Assembly (NCBI GenBank): GCA_016713825.1
Contig: JADJOJ010000005.1
Span: 62,001-126,000 of the forward strand
Source of the DNA: Candidatus Leptofilum gracile
GTDB lineage: Bacteria; Chloroflexota; Anaerolineae; Promineifilales; Promineifilaceae
Direction: 5' to 3'
DNA: 64,000 nucleotides
The position numbers were made by a program, and so were the translations under genes. The notes beneath the pieces were generated by a model. That model worked only from the letters and a program-made list of their open reading frames with translations, did not search any database and was not told the DNA's origin. Below, piece by piece: positions 25,855 to 35,290 of the stretch (its first letter is position 1; each line of letters starts with the position of its first letter).

Positions 25855-26580
25855 TTAGGCGCTGTTGTTTTGGTCCAGAATGTAGCCGTGGCGGGGAATG
25901 GTGCGAATGAAGACGGGGTTGGCTGGGTCTGGCTCAATTTTGGAGCGCAGGTTGCGGATGTGCCAACGGGCCAGGCTTTTGTCGGCGGTGCCGGGTTCGT
26001 AGGACCAGACGTTTTCTAGCAAATCGTCGCCGGTAAAGGTTTGGTTGGGGTGGGTCATCAGGTAATGCAGCAGCTCAAATTCGGCTGGGGTGAGCTGGAT
26101 TGTTTGGTTGTTATGCACTTTTACCCAGCAGGCTTTGAGGTCTAGGGTGAGCGGGCCAACTTCCAGCCGGTCATCCTGGCCGGCGGGGAGTTCTGGGCTG
26201 AGGGCGTCTGTGCGGCGCAGTTGGGCCCGGATGCGGGCTTTTAATTCGGCCGTATTGAACGGTTTGCTCAGGTAATCATCTGCGCCCGCTTCCAGGCCAT
26301 CGATGCGCTCCTCGACGCTGTTTTTGGAGCTGAGGAAGATGATGGGGGTTTTGGCCAGTAGGGCATCTTGCCGCAGGCGACGGCAAGTTTCTAAGCCATC
26401 CATCCACGGCATGTTGACGTCTAGCACGATGACGTGGGGGTGGTGGCGGCGGGCGGCTTTAAGGCCATCTGCGCCATTGGCGGCTGTGTAAACTTCGTAG
26501 CCTTCATCGCGCAGGCTAATGCGAATGCCTTCAATGAGGCGATAATGATCGTCGATGAGTAAGATGCGAGGTGAAGACAT
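25855..26580 (-). CDS. OmpR/PhoB-type response regulator upstream of the archaellum operon
   Basis: 241 residues from ATG 26580, chosen because GGGAGG lies four bases upstream; an open frame extends to 26625. Receiver domain about 4-120: LLIDDHYRL, acceptor Asp in VIVLDVNMPWMDG, Ser-Ser-Lys in FLSSKNS, Lys in YLSKPFN. The winged helix (about 140-238) has LTPAEFELLHYLM, VWSY and the C-terminal RTIPRHGYIL with DNA-contact residues. The gene is the nearest upstream gene of the archaellin and lies on the same strand, so control of the archaellum operon is plausible but unproven. The kinase upstream (26852) is a likely partner. Confidence 0.88.
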   Translation of the reverse strand: MSSPRILLIDDHYRLIEGIRISLRDEGYEVYTAANGADGLKAARRHHPHVIVLDVNMPWMDGLETCRRLRQDALLAKTPIIFLSSKNSVEERIDGLEAGADDYLSKPFNTAELKARIRAQLRRTDALSPELPAGQDDRLEVGPLTLDLKACWVKVHNNQTIQLTPAEFELLHYLMTHPNQTFTGDDLLENVWSYEPGTADKSLARWHIRNLRSKIEPDPANPVFIRTIPRHGYILDQNNSA

Positions 26581-26851
26581 GTGTCCTCCCAAAAACGGTT
26601 GAAATTTCGCCAATATTGTGTTCATGAGTCACTTCTCTCGCTTTTACTTGCGCAAACTATAGAGAAATCGCCTTGCGATTTTTACAGAACTTTCTGTGGT
26701 TTGCTTACCTGTTGTGGGAGAAAAAACTGCCGGTATTTCTCTGCCAATGCGTTTATACAGTGGCAAACTTACCAGAGGGGCGGGGCCATTGGAATGGGAA
26801 GGAGGTCACTTGAACAAATTATTAACGGGTCGTTTACGGGGGCGGAGGGGA

Positions 26852-27955
26852 TTAAATTTCGACGGTGAAGATGGCTCCGGTGGGTTGGTTGGCTGAGACG
26901 GTGATACGGCCGTTATGCGCTTCCACCACCATCTTGCAAAATGCCAAACCCAGCCCAATTTGCTCTTGCCCCAACTGCTTTAAGGCCACCACTTCATACC
27001 GGTTGAAGATGCGCTCGTAATTTTCTGGGGCAATGCCAGGGCCTTCGTCGATAACCTGCACGCAAAATGATTTGGTCTGGTCGGGGGTGTTGGCTTGCGT
27101 ATAGCGCAGCCGCAGGGTTACCTGGCTGCCGTCGGTGGCGTATTTAAACGCATTAGAGAGCAAATTATCAATTACCCGCTTGAAGAGCGTGGCATCTACC
27201 GCCACCAGCTGTGGCTGGGGGGGCAAATCTAGCTCCAGATGAAAGCCATGCATGCGGGCCATTTCGGCGTGATTTTGGGCCACTTCGGTGATGAGCCGGT
27301 TGAGGTTGTTGGCGCTAAGCGCCAGGCTGAGCTTGCCCTGATCCATTTTGGCGATGGTTAAAATTTCATCGAGAAAGCCAGCCAGGTTGCGCAAGCTATC
27401 TTGCACGCGGCCGGCGTACTCTTTGTCGCGGGGCGAGAGGGTGTCGCATTTGAGTAGAAAGTTGTTGTACAGGGTAGCCACGGTGAGCGGGTTGCGCATA
27501 TCGTGAATGAGCATGTGGCCTAAATCTTCGCGCAGCTGCATGGTGGCTTGCAGGGAGTCGTATTGCTGTTTGATGCGCAGCATGGTGTGCACCCTGGCGC
27601 GGAGTTCTGGGCCGTTGACGGGCTTGGTGAGGAACTCATCGGCCCCAGCGTTTAGCCCGTGCAGCATATCTTCGCGGCTGTTGAGGGCGGTGACCAGGAT
27701 GATGGGGATGTGCTGGTAGGTGGTGTTTTGCTTGATCTGGCGGCAGACTTCGTACCCGTCCATTTGGGGCATCATCACATCCATCAAGATAACGTCTGGC
27801 TGGAGGGTGGCGAGTTGTGCGAGCAGTTCCAGCCCGCCGGGAACCTGGGTGACCCGGTATGGTTCGATGGAAAGCTGTTCCATGATAACTTCACGGGCCA
27901 TGGGATTGTCGTCTACGATGCAAATGTGTGCCTGAGAGGAGATGGCTTGGGACAT
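26852..27955 (-). CDS. Receiver-histidine kinase (REC-HisKA-HATPase), paralogue of 16051-17142
   Basis: A 367-residue soluble protein. Receiver about 10-128: CIVDDNPMAR, acceptor Asp in VILMDVMMPQMDG, Lys in FLTKPVNG. HisKA carries LIHDMRNPLT (His ~153), then HATPase_c with NLLSNAFKY, DEGPGIAPE and GLGLAFCKMVVEAH. The match in layout and sequence to the protein on the other side of the archaellum operon points to duplication. AAGGAAA precedes ATG 27955. It lies between the PAS protein and the OmpR-type regulator on one strand and probably passes phosphate within this cluster. Confidence 0.88.
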   Translation of the reverse strand: MSQAISSQAHICIVDDNPMAREVIMEQLSIEPYRVTQVPGGLELLAQLATLQPDVILMDVMMPQMDGYEVCRQIKQNTTYQHIPIILVTALNSREDMLHGLNAGADEFLTKPVNGPELRARVHTMLRIKQQYDSLQATMQLREDLGHMLIHDMRNPLTVATLYNNFLLKCDTLSPRDKEYAGRVQDSLRNLAGFLDEILTIAKMDQGKLSLALSANNLNRLITEVAQNHAEMARMHGFHLELDLPPQPQLVAVDATLFKRVIDNLLSNAFKYATDGSQVTLRLRYTQANTPDQTKSFCVQVIDEGPGIAPENYERIFNRYEVVALKQLGQEQIGLGLAFCKMVVEAHNGRITVSANQPTGAIFTVEI

Positions 27956-28000
27956 GGCTTACAGTTTCCTTACCAGTAATGTGAAGCGATAGGCTTGGTT

Positions 28001-28414
28001 TTAGACAGTAAGATGGGATACGGCCGTTGTTTGCCTAGATTCTACTAGCTGAATAGAAATGACCCAAATAGTTCGGCCCTCTAGCATGATCTGCTCAATG
28101 GTTTCTACTTTAAGCAGGGAAGCGTTCTGGCTGTTGGGCGGGGTGTAAATGAGGTAGCGGGCGGTGGTGGCCAACGGCCGTTTCGGCCAGCCCAGCCAGG
28201 CAACGGTGGGATAAAACTGGTACGTTTGGCGCAGCAGCGGCAAAAATTTTTGCCCCGCCGGTAACGATTCTTCAGAGAGCAGCCCTAAAAAGTGGCGGGC
28301 TTGCGTATTGGCGTAGATGATTTCGTCGGTGTCGTTGATAAGCAGCCGCCCTGTGGGAAGGGAGGTGCTTTGGCTGGATCTGGTGGAATGATGAACGGCC
28401 GTTGCGTTATTCAT
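28001..28414 (-). CDS. Small PAS-like domain protein
   Basis: A 137-residue protein. Residues about 20-60 (GRLLINDTDEIIYANTQARHFLG) have the beta strands and A-N-x-x-A core of a PAS domain, and the C-terminal half supplies the remaining strands (TIWVISIQLVES). No output domain follows, so it may sense a ligand and bind the neighbouring kinases. AAGGAG precedes ATG 28414. The large hybrid kinase ends 20 bp upstream, so the two are probably co-transcribed. Confidence 0.6.
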   Translation of the reverse strand: MNNATAVHHSTRSSQSTSLPTGRLLINDTDEIIYANTQARHFLGLLSEESLPAGQKFLPLLRQTYQFYPTVAWLGWPKRPLATTARYLIYTPPNSQNASLLKVETIEQIMLEGRTIWVISIQLVESRQTTAVSHLTV

Positions 28415-28433
28415 GAGATGGCTCCTTGGTTTA

Positions 28434-31400
28434 TCAGGCGCTTTCGGCTAAAAGATCATTAATGAGGGTCACCAGCTGGCGCAGCTGGATTGGTTTGCTT
28501 AAATATTCATTTGCCCCCGCTTCCAGGCAGCGCTCACGATCGCCATGCATCGCCAGGGCTGTCAGGGCCACAATCGGGGTATTTTGAAACGCTTTCTCAC
28601 GACGCAGCTGGCGAACGGCCGTTAACCCATCTAGCTCAGGAATTTGAATATCCATCAAAATGAGGTTTGGCGGCTCCTCATGAGCGCGCTGAATAGCTTC
28701 TGCCCCATTGTGGGCCACCGTCAGCCGGTAACCCCAAACGGGCAGATATTCCAGCACCGTCTCAATGTTTGTTTCATTATCTTCCACTAGCAAAATTAAT
28801 GGCTCCTGCCCTGGCGGATATTTGCTCAACTGCGCCGTGGTAAACTGCATCCGGTCCTGCCTGGCCTGCTTTTGCAAGGCCGCCGAATCCAGCTGCTGGT
28901 TTTGCGGCAAGGTCACCGTAAAACAGCTGCCAACCCCCACCTGGCTGTCTAGCGAAACGCTGCCCCCATGCATTTCCGTGAGGCGATAAACCAGGGAAAG
29001 CCCCAGCCCCGTGCCCTCATGCGAGCGTGCCAGGCTGCTGTCTAGCTGCACAAACGGTTTAAACAGCTTCTCCATATCCTCCGAGGATATTCCAATGCCC
29101 GTATCCCAAACCTGAAACTGTAGCGCTTCCCGGTCTGGATCATGCATCACGTTCAGGCCAACTTCGCCCCCCGTTGCCGTAAATTTAACGGCATTGCTCA
29201 AAAGATTGATCAAAATTTGCTTAAGGCGGCGCTCGTCGGACTGGCAAGTTTTTAGCGAATGGTCAATATTGGCCTGAAGCCGAATTTGCTTTTTATGGGC
29301 CATTTGCCGCACAAATTGCAGGCTGCTCTCGCAGACGCTGACCAATGAAACGGTTTGAATATCTAGCTGAATTTTGCCCGCCTCAATTTTGGCCATATCG
29401 AGAATGTCGTTAATGAGCTCTAGCAAATGATTGCCGCTGTCGCCGATAACCTGCACTGATTGGCGCTGTTTTTCTGCCATTTCACCATGAATGCCTTCTA
29501 GCAAAATCTCGGCTTTGCCTAAAATGGCGTTGAGCGGCGTGCGTAGTTCGTGGCTCATGTTTGCCAAAAATTCATCTTTGGCACGCAGCGCTTTGGCGAG
29601 TTTGGCATTGGTGGCATTTAGCTCCTGGCTGCGGGCGCGCAGCGCTTCTTCTGTGATGCGCCGCTTGGTAATGTCGCGGGCAAGCGCCTGATACCCCAAT
29701 ACTTGCCCGTGCTCGCTAATAAGCTGCACGTTTTGCCCTAGCCAAATTTCGTTGTCATCTTTGTCTAGCGCAATAAATTCAAAATAGGTGTTGTCGATTT
29801 TTTCAACTTGTTGTTGGTTATACCCTTGTATCAGCGCGGCTTGGTAATCGGGATGGATAAAATCTGTGTAATGACGGCCGATTAACTCTTGTTCGCTGCT
29901 GTAGCCCAGGGTACGGATGGTGACCGGATTGGCATAGGTGCAGTTGCCGCTGGCGTCGGTGCGGTAGATCATGTCGGTGGCGTTTTCTACCAGCTGTTTG
30001 TACCGCTGTTCGCTGGCCCGCAGGGCACGTTCGGCCCGTTGGCGCTCGCTAATTTGGCGCTCCAGTTCTTGAGCGTGGTAGCGCAGTTTGTCGTAGAGGC
30101 GCACGGTTTCCAGGGCCAGCCCGGCGTTTTCGGCAAAAACGGTAATGATGCGGCGGGCGCGTTCATCGAAGCCATTGGTGTGGGGCGATTGCAGGTCGAT
30201 GGCCCCGATGATGGTGTTGTAGGCACGCAGGGGGATGACCATTTCGGATTGGGTGTAGGTGCTGTCGGGCACGTAGCGAGGGTCTTGGGCGACGTCCGGC
30301 ACGTAGACGATTTCGCCTTTGCGTACGGCCGTTGCCACCAATCCATCCTCTTTCAGGTAAATTTTCCTTGCTTTGCCATCCAGGAAACGGCCGATTCTGG
30401 CCAGCCAAACCAGGTGATTTTCTTCATCAATGGGGTCCAGGCTAATGCGATCGGTGCTGAGCTTGAGCGGTTCGTGCAGCAGCAAAACGCTGCAAGCATC
30501 AAAGCCCAGCTCGTGAATGGTAATTGTGGCAATCTGTTCAGCCAATTCTTGCACATTGCTAGGCTTAAACAGCTGAACGGCCGCATTGTAAATCAACTTC
30601 AACTCTTCGGCGTTGGCTTCAATTTGGGCCTCGGCATTCCGCCGTTCCGTTAAGTCGGTGATGGTAGAGATGGTGCCCACAACCCGCCCTTGCCGGTCAT
30701 GGTTGGGCACACTGTTGACCAGCGCATACAGCCAGGAACCGTCGGTACGGTTTAACCGCGCTTCAAAAGAGGTAGCCAGCCCTTCCAAATTTTGCATCTG
30801 AGCCTGAATCAGCCGGGGATGGTCTTCCAGGCAGGTGATATCCAGCCCTGTCTGGCCAATCAGCTCCTGCGGTTCATACCCCAGCATCTGGGCGTAGGCG
30901 GTATTGACGTATTCAAATGCACCATCGATGGTGGAAACAACCAGCCCCTGGCCCATGGAACGCATGATCTGTTGGGCAAAGTTGCGCTCTTCAATCAGGT
31001 TTTCTTCCGCTTTTTGGCGCATGAGCGTGTTTACAAAGACCGAGCTCACCATTTTTAGCGAATCGATGGAGTCTGCATGCCAGGGAGGGTTGGGCAAGTG
31101 CGAATCTATGCCCAAAAAGCCAACAGTTTCATGACCTAAAACCAGCGGCACCCATAAGGCCGATTTAACGCCCTGCATGGCCAGCAGCTTATGCTCGCTC
31201 TGGGTTTCGCTATTTTCATCGCCCAGGTGGGCTACCTGCACTGTTTCTTGCTGCTGTAAGCGAGGTAGCCAGCTAGAAAACAACGTTGCGGGCAACGTTT
31301 TGAAGTCGGTGAACTCTACCAGTTGCCCTTTTCTGCGCCAGCTGTGGGTGTTTTTAAGGGAACGGCCGTTTTCATCCAGCATAAAAATATAGGCCCGATC

Positions 31401-31808
31401 ACAATGGTTGAATGCCGCCAAATCCACCAGGGCTTCGTTGATCCCTTTGTCAATTTCATGAATGTCCAGGTTAATAAAGTTGCTGGAAATCGTGGTAAGA
31501 ATTTGGTCGAAGGTAATGCGGCGTTGCAGCTGTGCCTCTGTGCTAATCCGTTCAGCGATCTCTTTTTCTAGCTGTTCATTGGTTAGCTTTAGGGCGGCCG
31601 TGCGGGCCTTGACACGTTTCTCCAACAGTTCGTTGGTGCGCCGTAGCTGTTGGCTTTCTTCAAGAAGCAATCTTTCGGTTGTCCCGCTGGCGGCTGCTTC
31701 GATTTGCTCAGGATGGTTGCTCATAAACATATATTTTTTGCGGCTTTTTTCAATAGATACAGGTCCGTCAAGCTGGATTTGATGCTTTGTTCGCCAAGTT
31801 TGGCTCAT
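28434..31808 (-). CDS. GAF-PAS-GAF-PAS hybrid histidine kinase with receiver
   Basis: A 1124-residue cytoplasmic sensor. A coiled coil (about 45-95) is followed by GAF (about 100-265), PAS (about 270-395, ending in TITDLTERR), GAF (about 410-575), coiled coil and PAS (about 600-720), then HisKA with SHELRTPLN (His ~753), HATPase_c with NLLSNAVKF and GTGLGLSLVYRL, and a receiver (about 1000-1120, acceptor Asp in LILMDIQIPELDG). No TM helix, so signals are intracellular. The C-terminal kinase part resembles that of 12488-16042. The start is uncertain: no ribosome binding site precedes ATG 31808, and ATGs at residues 27 and 29 are alternatives. Confidence 0.88.
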   Translation of the reverse strand: MSQTWRTKHQIQLDGPVSIEKSRKKYMFMSNHPEQIEAAASGTTERLLLEESQQLRRTNELLEKRVKARTAALKLTNEQLEKEIAERISTEAQLQRRITFDQILTTISSNFINLDIHEIDKGINEALVDLAAFNHCDRAYIFMLDENGRSLKNTHSWRRKGQLVEFTDFKTLPATLFSSWLPRLQQQETVQVAHLGDENSETQSEHKLLAMQGVKSALWVPLVLGHETVGFLGIDSHLPNPPWHADSIDSLKMVSSVFVNTLMRQKAEENLIEERNFAQQIMRSMGQGLVVSTIDGAFEYVNTAYAQMLGYEPQELIGQTGLDITCLEDHPRLIQAQMQNLEGLATSFEARLNRTDGSWLYALVNSVPNHDRQGRVVGTISTITDLTERRNAEAQIEANAEELKLIYNAAVQLFKPSNVQELAEQIATITIHELGFDACSVLLLHEPLKLSTDRISLDPIDEENHLVWLARIGRFLDGKARKIYLKEDGLVATAVRKGEIVYVPDVAQDPRYVPDSTYTQSEMVIPLRAYNTIIGAIDLQSPHTNGFDERARRIITVFAENAGLALETVRLYDKLRYHAQELERQISERQRAERALRASEQRYKQLVENATDMIYRTDASGNCTYANPVTIRTLGYSSEQELIGRHYTDFIHPDYQAALIQGYNQQQVEKIDNTYFEFIALDKDDNEIWLGQNVQLISEHGQVLGYQALARDITKRRITEEALRARSQELNATNAKLAKALRAKDEFLANMSHELRTPLNAILGKAEILLEGIHGEMAEKQRQSVQVIGDSGNHLLELINDILDMAKIEAGKIQLDIQTVSLVSVCESSLQFVRQMAHKKQIRLQANIDHSLKTCQSDERRLKQILINLLSNAVKFTATGGEVGLNVMHDPDREALQFQVWDTGIGISSEDMEKLFKPFVQLDSSLARSHEGTGLGLSLVYRLTEMHGGSVSLDSQVGVGSCFTVTLPQNQQLDSAALQKQARQDRMQFTTAQLSKYPPGQEPLILLVEDNETNIETVLEYLPVWGYRLTVAHNGAEAIQRAHEEPPNLILMDIQIPELDGLTAVRQLRREKAFQNTPIVALTALAMHGDRERCLEAGANEYLSKPIQLRQLVTLINDLLAESA

Positions 31809-32155
31809 TGGGAATTCGTGGGGCTTGCCACACTGATGTTTGAAACGTGATGTGTAACCAGCGGTGGCTCACGGCTGAAGCCCCAACCGTTCTTGGCAAA
31901 ACCCACCAAGCTTTTGCTGCTTTGATTGGTTTTGCCTTGTAAAACTGTTTTGTTAACAAAGCCCTTTGGCCAGCAACCCAATCATAAAAAAGCCCCAAAA
32001 GGGTGACAATAGCCTTCATGTATCAGACAGACTCAGGATAAACGGGTAATTCGTCCTTGTGGGTGGGGGCAAACGGCCGTTCCCCAACGCCAACGGTTTT
32101 TTCACGGCGATAGTGCGTTATTTTCACGGACTGCGCGGCCTGGATATGACATAAT
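31809..32155. other. Intergenic region with dispersed repeats
   Basis: A 347-bp spacer between divergent genes. It holds a partial GTGAAACGTG element (about 31812-31855), a repeat shared with 38775-38854 (31893-31976, containing GATTGGTTTTGCCTTGTAAA), and an ACGGCCGT palindrome near 32074. No gene was seen. Confidence 0.55.
31893..31976. repeat. Dispersed ~80-bp repeat, copy 1 of 2
   Basis: The segment shares AACCCAC(C/A)AAGCTT, CTGCT(T/C)TGATTGGTTTTG, CCTTGTAAAA and GCTAACA/GTTAACA-like words, in order, with 38775-38854. Length and boundaries are similar. It is non-coding in both places. Confidence 0.6.
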
Positions 32156-34114
32156 TTGCCCAGAAGATACCTTTTTGGCCGTGTTGTGCTTTGGTGCAGC
32201 CCCGCCAACGACCTTTATGGGGAGTTTGACTGTGACCCAGTCGAGCTAAAAAATGAAGTGCAAACAGACAGTCCATTTGATTTAGACGAGTTAGATACCC
32301 TGGAAGAGCCAGAAGCACCGCGCCAGTTTGGTCCGATGACCCTGTGGCTGGGCGTGCTCGGTCTGGCAATTCTGTTCATTCCACTCTATTTAATGTCCAA
32401 CACGTTGGGCAGCGAGGTGACGCGGCTGGAAACGGAGCTGGTGCCCCTGCAAACGGCCCTCGCTTCTACCCCTGGCCCACCCGCCCAGGCCCAAGAGCTG
32501 ATTGTGACGCTAACGGCCGTTCATAGCCAAACCGACCAGATGAGCGCCGTCTTGCCCACCCTGGAAGCCGAAAACGTGGATTGGAACGCCGCCATGGCCG
32601 CCATCAACGACGTAGATGAAACCGGGCTTGCCCTGACCGGCATCGAGCAGTCTGGCGAGCAGCTAATTTTGCGTGGACGAGCCCTGAACGATGGCTTTGT
32701 CACCGACTACGCCCGCCAGCTAGAAAATTCTGGGCAGTTTGCCCAGGTGGTCATTCAATCGATTGCCCAGGTGGCCGTACCGTTCCAATCCCCCACGCCG
32801 ACGCCCCTGCTGCCCTCCGAAACGGCCACCCCGGTGGCCACAAATACGGTAGCGGCAACGGCCGTTCCCACCAGAGTGCCAGCCACCACCGGGCCAACCG
32901 CCACCCCCACCGCCCAGCTCACCGATGATTACGAATGGGACGACACCCGCGCCAAACCAATTTTTGTAGGCGCACCCGCCCAACTGCACAACTTCTACCC
33001 CAATTTTGATCTAGACCACGTGGTATTTTTGGCCAAAGTAGGGCGCACCTACGAGATCAGCACCGATTTTCTGGCCCCGGGCGTAGACACCTTCCTAACC
33101 GTTAGCTACGATGGCGTGGTGCTGGAAAATGATGACGCCGCATTGGGCACGCTGGCTTCTAGCGTTACGGTGCAGGCCCCGCCAGATCGGGATGTAGAGA
33201 TTTTGGTGCGGGTGACCAATCGTGGTGTGTACGGGCCAGAGCAGTGGTACGATCTGCAAGTGCTAGAAGTGGTGCCCACGACGCCCACGCCCACCATCAC
33301 CCCCACCAATGCGCCACCAACGGTGACCCCTTCGCCCACGGTAGATTTGCGCGACCCATACGAGCCGAATGATATCGATCCCAATCCCATTGCGGTGGGT
33401 GAAGCGCAGATTCATAACTTTTACCCCAATGGCGACCTGGACAAGGTAGGCTTTTTGGTGAAGAACGGCCGTTTCTACCAAATTCTTACCTCGCAGCTGG
33501 GGGTGGGGGTGGATACGGCCGTTACCGTCAACTTCAACGGCCAAGCCTGGAGCAACGACGATTACGACGTGCCTGGCTCTGGTAACTTTGCCTCAGCCGT
33601 TTGCTTTGCCGCAGAAGCAGATGGAACGGCCGTTGCCACCATCAGCAACGTGGGGCAGCAGTTTGACCCCAGCAAAAATTACTTCGTTTCTGTGCATGAA
33701 GTGCCCTTCCTGACGGTAGACCCCGAAGCCCTAGATTTTGGCGCACTGGTCCAGGGCAGCCCCAGTCCCCTAACCCAGGCGGTACAAATTGAAGGCACCG
33801 AGCCGCTGGATTGGGAGGTAACCACGGAAACCCCCTGGCTCAGCACCGATCTCATCACGGGCACCACGCCCGCCACGCTGAACGTGTTTGCCGATATTTC
33901 TGGTTTGGCTGTGGGCACCCACGAGGGCGAAATTACCCTGGCTTGGGCCAGTTTCTGCCGCCAAACTATTCCTGTTACCATCAAAATTGATCCGGCACAG
34001 AGTGAACTGCCTGCTGGCAACGGCCGTTTCTCCCCCGTTGCTAAAGTGGCCCAGCGCCAATCTGAAGCCGTAGAATTTGTCATTATTGTGACGCTAAAAT
34101 CGGTGGAACCCTAA
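32156..34114 (+). CDS. PilN-like protein with PPC-like repeats and BACON-like domain
   Basis: A frame of 652 residues from TTG 32156; the start is uncertain, with GTG 32258 possible. A TM helix lies at about 60-80 after an acidic cytoplasmic tail. Residues about 85-205 resemble the PilN/GspL fold (VDWNAAMAAINDVDETGLAL...LENSGQFAQVVIQSI). Thr/Pro linkers then separate two pre-peptidase C-terminal-like domains (about 258-365 and 395-515, each with HNFYPN-D-L-D and a long strand set), followed by a BACON-like beta sandwich (about 520-620). This fusion is unusual: a pilus alignment module joined to extracellular binding domains. It is coupled to the PilO-like gene by TAATG. Confidence 0.65.
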   Translation: MPRRYLFGRVVLWCSPANDLYGEFDCDPVELKNEVQTDSPFDLDELDTLEEPEAPRQFGPMTLWLGVLGLAILFIPLYLMSNTLGSEVTRLETELVPLQTALASTPGPPAQAQELIVTLTAVHSQTDQMSAVLPTLEAENVDWNAAMAAINDVDETGLALTGIEQSGEQLILRGRALNDGFVTDYARQLENSGQFAQVVIQSIAQVAVPFQSPTPTPLLPSETATPVATNTVAATAVPTRVPATTGPTATPTAQLTDDYEWDDTRAKPIFVGAPAQLHNFYPNFDLDHVVFLAKVGRTYEISTDFLAPGVDTFLTVSYDGVVLENDDAALGTLASSVTVQAPPDRDVEILVRVTNRGVYGPEQWYDLQVLEVVPTTPTPTITPTNAPPTVTPSPTVDLRDPYEPNDIDPNPIAVGEAQIHNFYPNGDLDKVGFLVKNGRFYQILTSQLGVGVDTAVTVNFNGQAWSNDDYDVPGSGNFASAVCFAAEADGTAVATISNVGQQFDPSKNYFVSVHEVPFLTVDPEALDFGALVQGSPSPLTQAVQIEGTEPLDWEVTTETPWLSTDLITGTTPATLNVFADISGLAVGTHEGEITLAWASFCRQTIPVTIKIDPAQSELPAGNGRFSPVAKVAQRQSEAVEFVIIVTLKSVEP

Positions 34115-35244
34115 TGGACTTTGAGCTTGATTTCGAGGCGATCCTCGATTACCTGCGCGAAAATTTATTTACCGTTTTGGCCATTGCCATCATGGTGCTG
34201 CTGGTGGTTGGCTACCTCGTCTTCGCTTTGCGCACCCTGGTGCCGCGCTGGCAGCAGCGCACAGAGCTGGCTGCCGCCTCGGCCACCGTCAACGCCGCCT
34301 ACGGCGACCGCACCACCCAGCAGCAGGCCATTGCCGGGCAGCTAAGCCAGCAAATTGAAACGGCTCAGGTCGCCTTTGATGAGACGGCCAACCGTTTTCT
34401 CACCGAGGCTCAGGCGGCCGCTTTTTTAGACAGCTTGTATGATAGCGCCGCGCAAACGGCCGTTGTCATCACCGATTTGCAGGCGCAGGCAGTGCCCCAA
34501 GGGGCGGCCGTGGGCGGCGAAAAGCCCGTCTACGACACACGCCTGTTCCGCCTGGAAGTCACCGGCACGCTGCCTCAGCTGAATCAATTTGTGGGGCGCA
34601 TCGAGCAAATGGCTGTGCCCAGCGTAAACCTGCGAAACCTGGTCATTACCAGCGGCGCGGATGAAAATGCGGCATTGCTAACGCTGGATTTGCTGCTGTA
34701 CACCTCCCCCTTTTCTACGGGTGAATCCGTGGCCCAACTGCCAGACCCGCTGCCCACGACGGAGGCAACGGCCGTACCGCAGCCCACTGCCACGCCAGCG
34801 CCAACCGCCACGCCAGCCGTTAGCGACCTGTTAATCCAGCTGGATCTGCCTTGGGCGGCCGAAAATTGGCCCGAAGTCATTCGCCTCATTGAGGAAATTG
34901 GCCCACAAGCCCCCGCTGAGCTGGGCCTGGCTGAAAAGCTGTACGCGGCTCGGGTTAATTATGGTTACCAGCTGGCGGCTCAGGGCGACATCAGCGGCGC
35001 GGCCGACCAGTTTGAAGCGGCGCTGGCCATCTTCCCCCAGGGCACAGAAGCGGAAGCGGGGCTGCAATCCCTGTTTGCCCCAGCGTCCACCGCCACCCCG
35101 GAAACCACCCTCTACGTGGTGCAGCGGGGCGATACGCTGTTCTCCATTGCCCGCCGCTTTAATTCCACGGTGGATGCTGTAAAGGCAGCCAACGGCCTGG
35201 TCGGCAACAACATTTCCCCTGGTCAGCAGCTCATCATTCCCTAA
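34114..35244 (+). CDS. PilO-like protein with C-terminal LysM domain
   Basis: A 376-residue protein. One TM helix (about 19-42), a periplasmic coiled coil (about 45-105), and a PilO-like ferredoxin fold (about 110-205, FRLEVTGTLPQLNQFVGRIEQM) are followed by a Thr/Pro linker, a TPR-like helical stretch (about 245-315) and a LysM domain (about 329-376, YVVQRGDTLFSIARRFNSTV). LysM binds peptidoglycan, so this protein could tie a PilN/PilO complex to the cell wall. The ATG overlaps the upstream stop by one base. No pilM, pilQ or pilB lies nearby. Confidence 0.7.
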   Translation: MDFELDFEAILDYLRENLFTVLAIAIMVLLVVGYLVFALRTLVPRWQQRTELAAASATVNAAYGDRTTQQQAIAGQLSQQIETAQVAFDETANRFLTEAQAAAFLDSLYDSAAQTAVVITDLQAQAVPQGAAVGGEKPVYDTRLFRLEVTGTLPQLNQFVGRIEQMAVPSVNLRNLVITSGADENAALLTLDLLLYTSPFSTGESVAQLPDPLPTTEATAVPQPTATPAPTATPAVSDLLIQLDLPWAAENWPEVIRLIEEIGPQAPAELGLAEKLYAARVNYGYQLAAQGDISGAADQFEAALAIFPQGTEAEAGLQSLFAPASTATPETTLYVVQRGDTLFSIARRFNSTVDAVKAANGLVGNNISPGQQLIIP

Positions 35245-35248
35245 AATC

Positions 35249-35290
35249 GCGTGAAACGGGAAGCGTGATTTTTGCTTCACGCCTCACCCA
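35249..35290. repeat. Short GTGAAACG palindrome between converging genes
   Basis: GCGTGAAACGGGAAGCGTGA faces TTGCTTCACGCCTCACC, forming a hairpin between the stops of two converging genes. It resembles the GTGAAACGTG element core and may serve as a two-way terminator. Confidence 0.5.
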
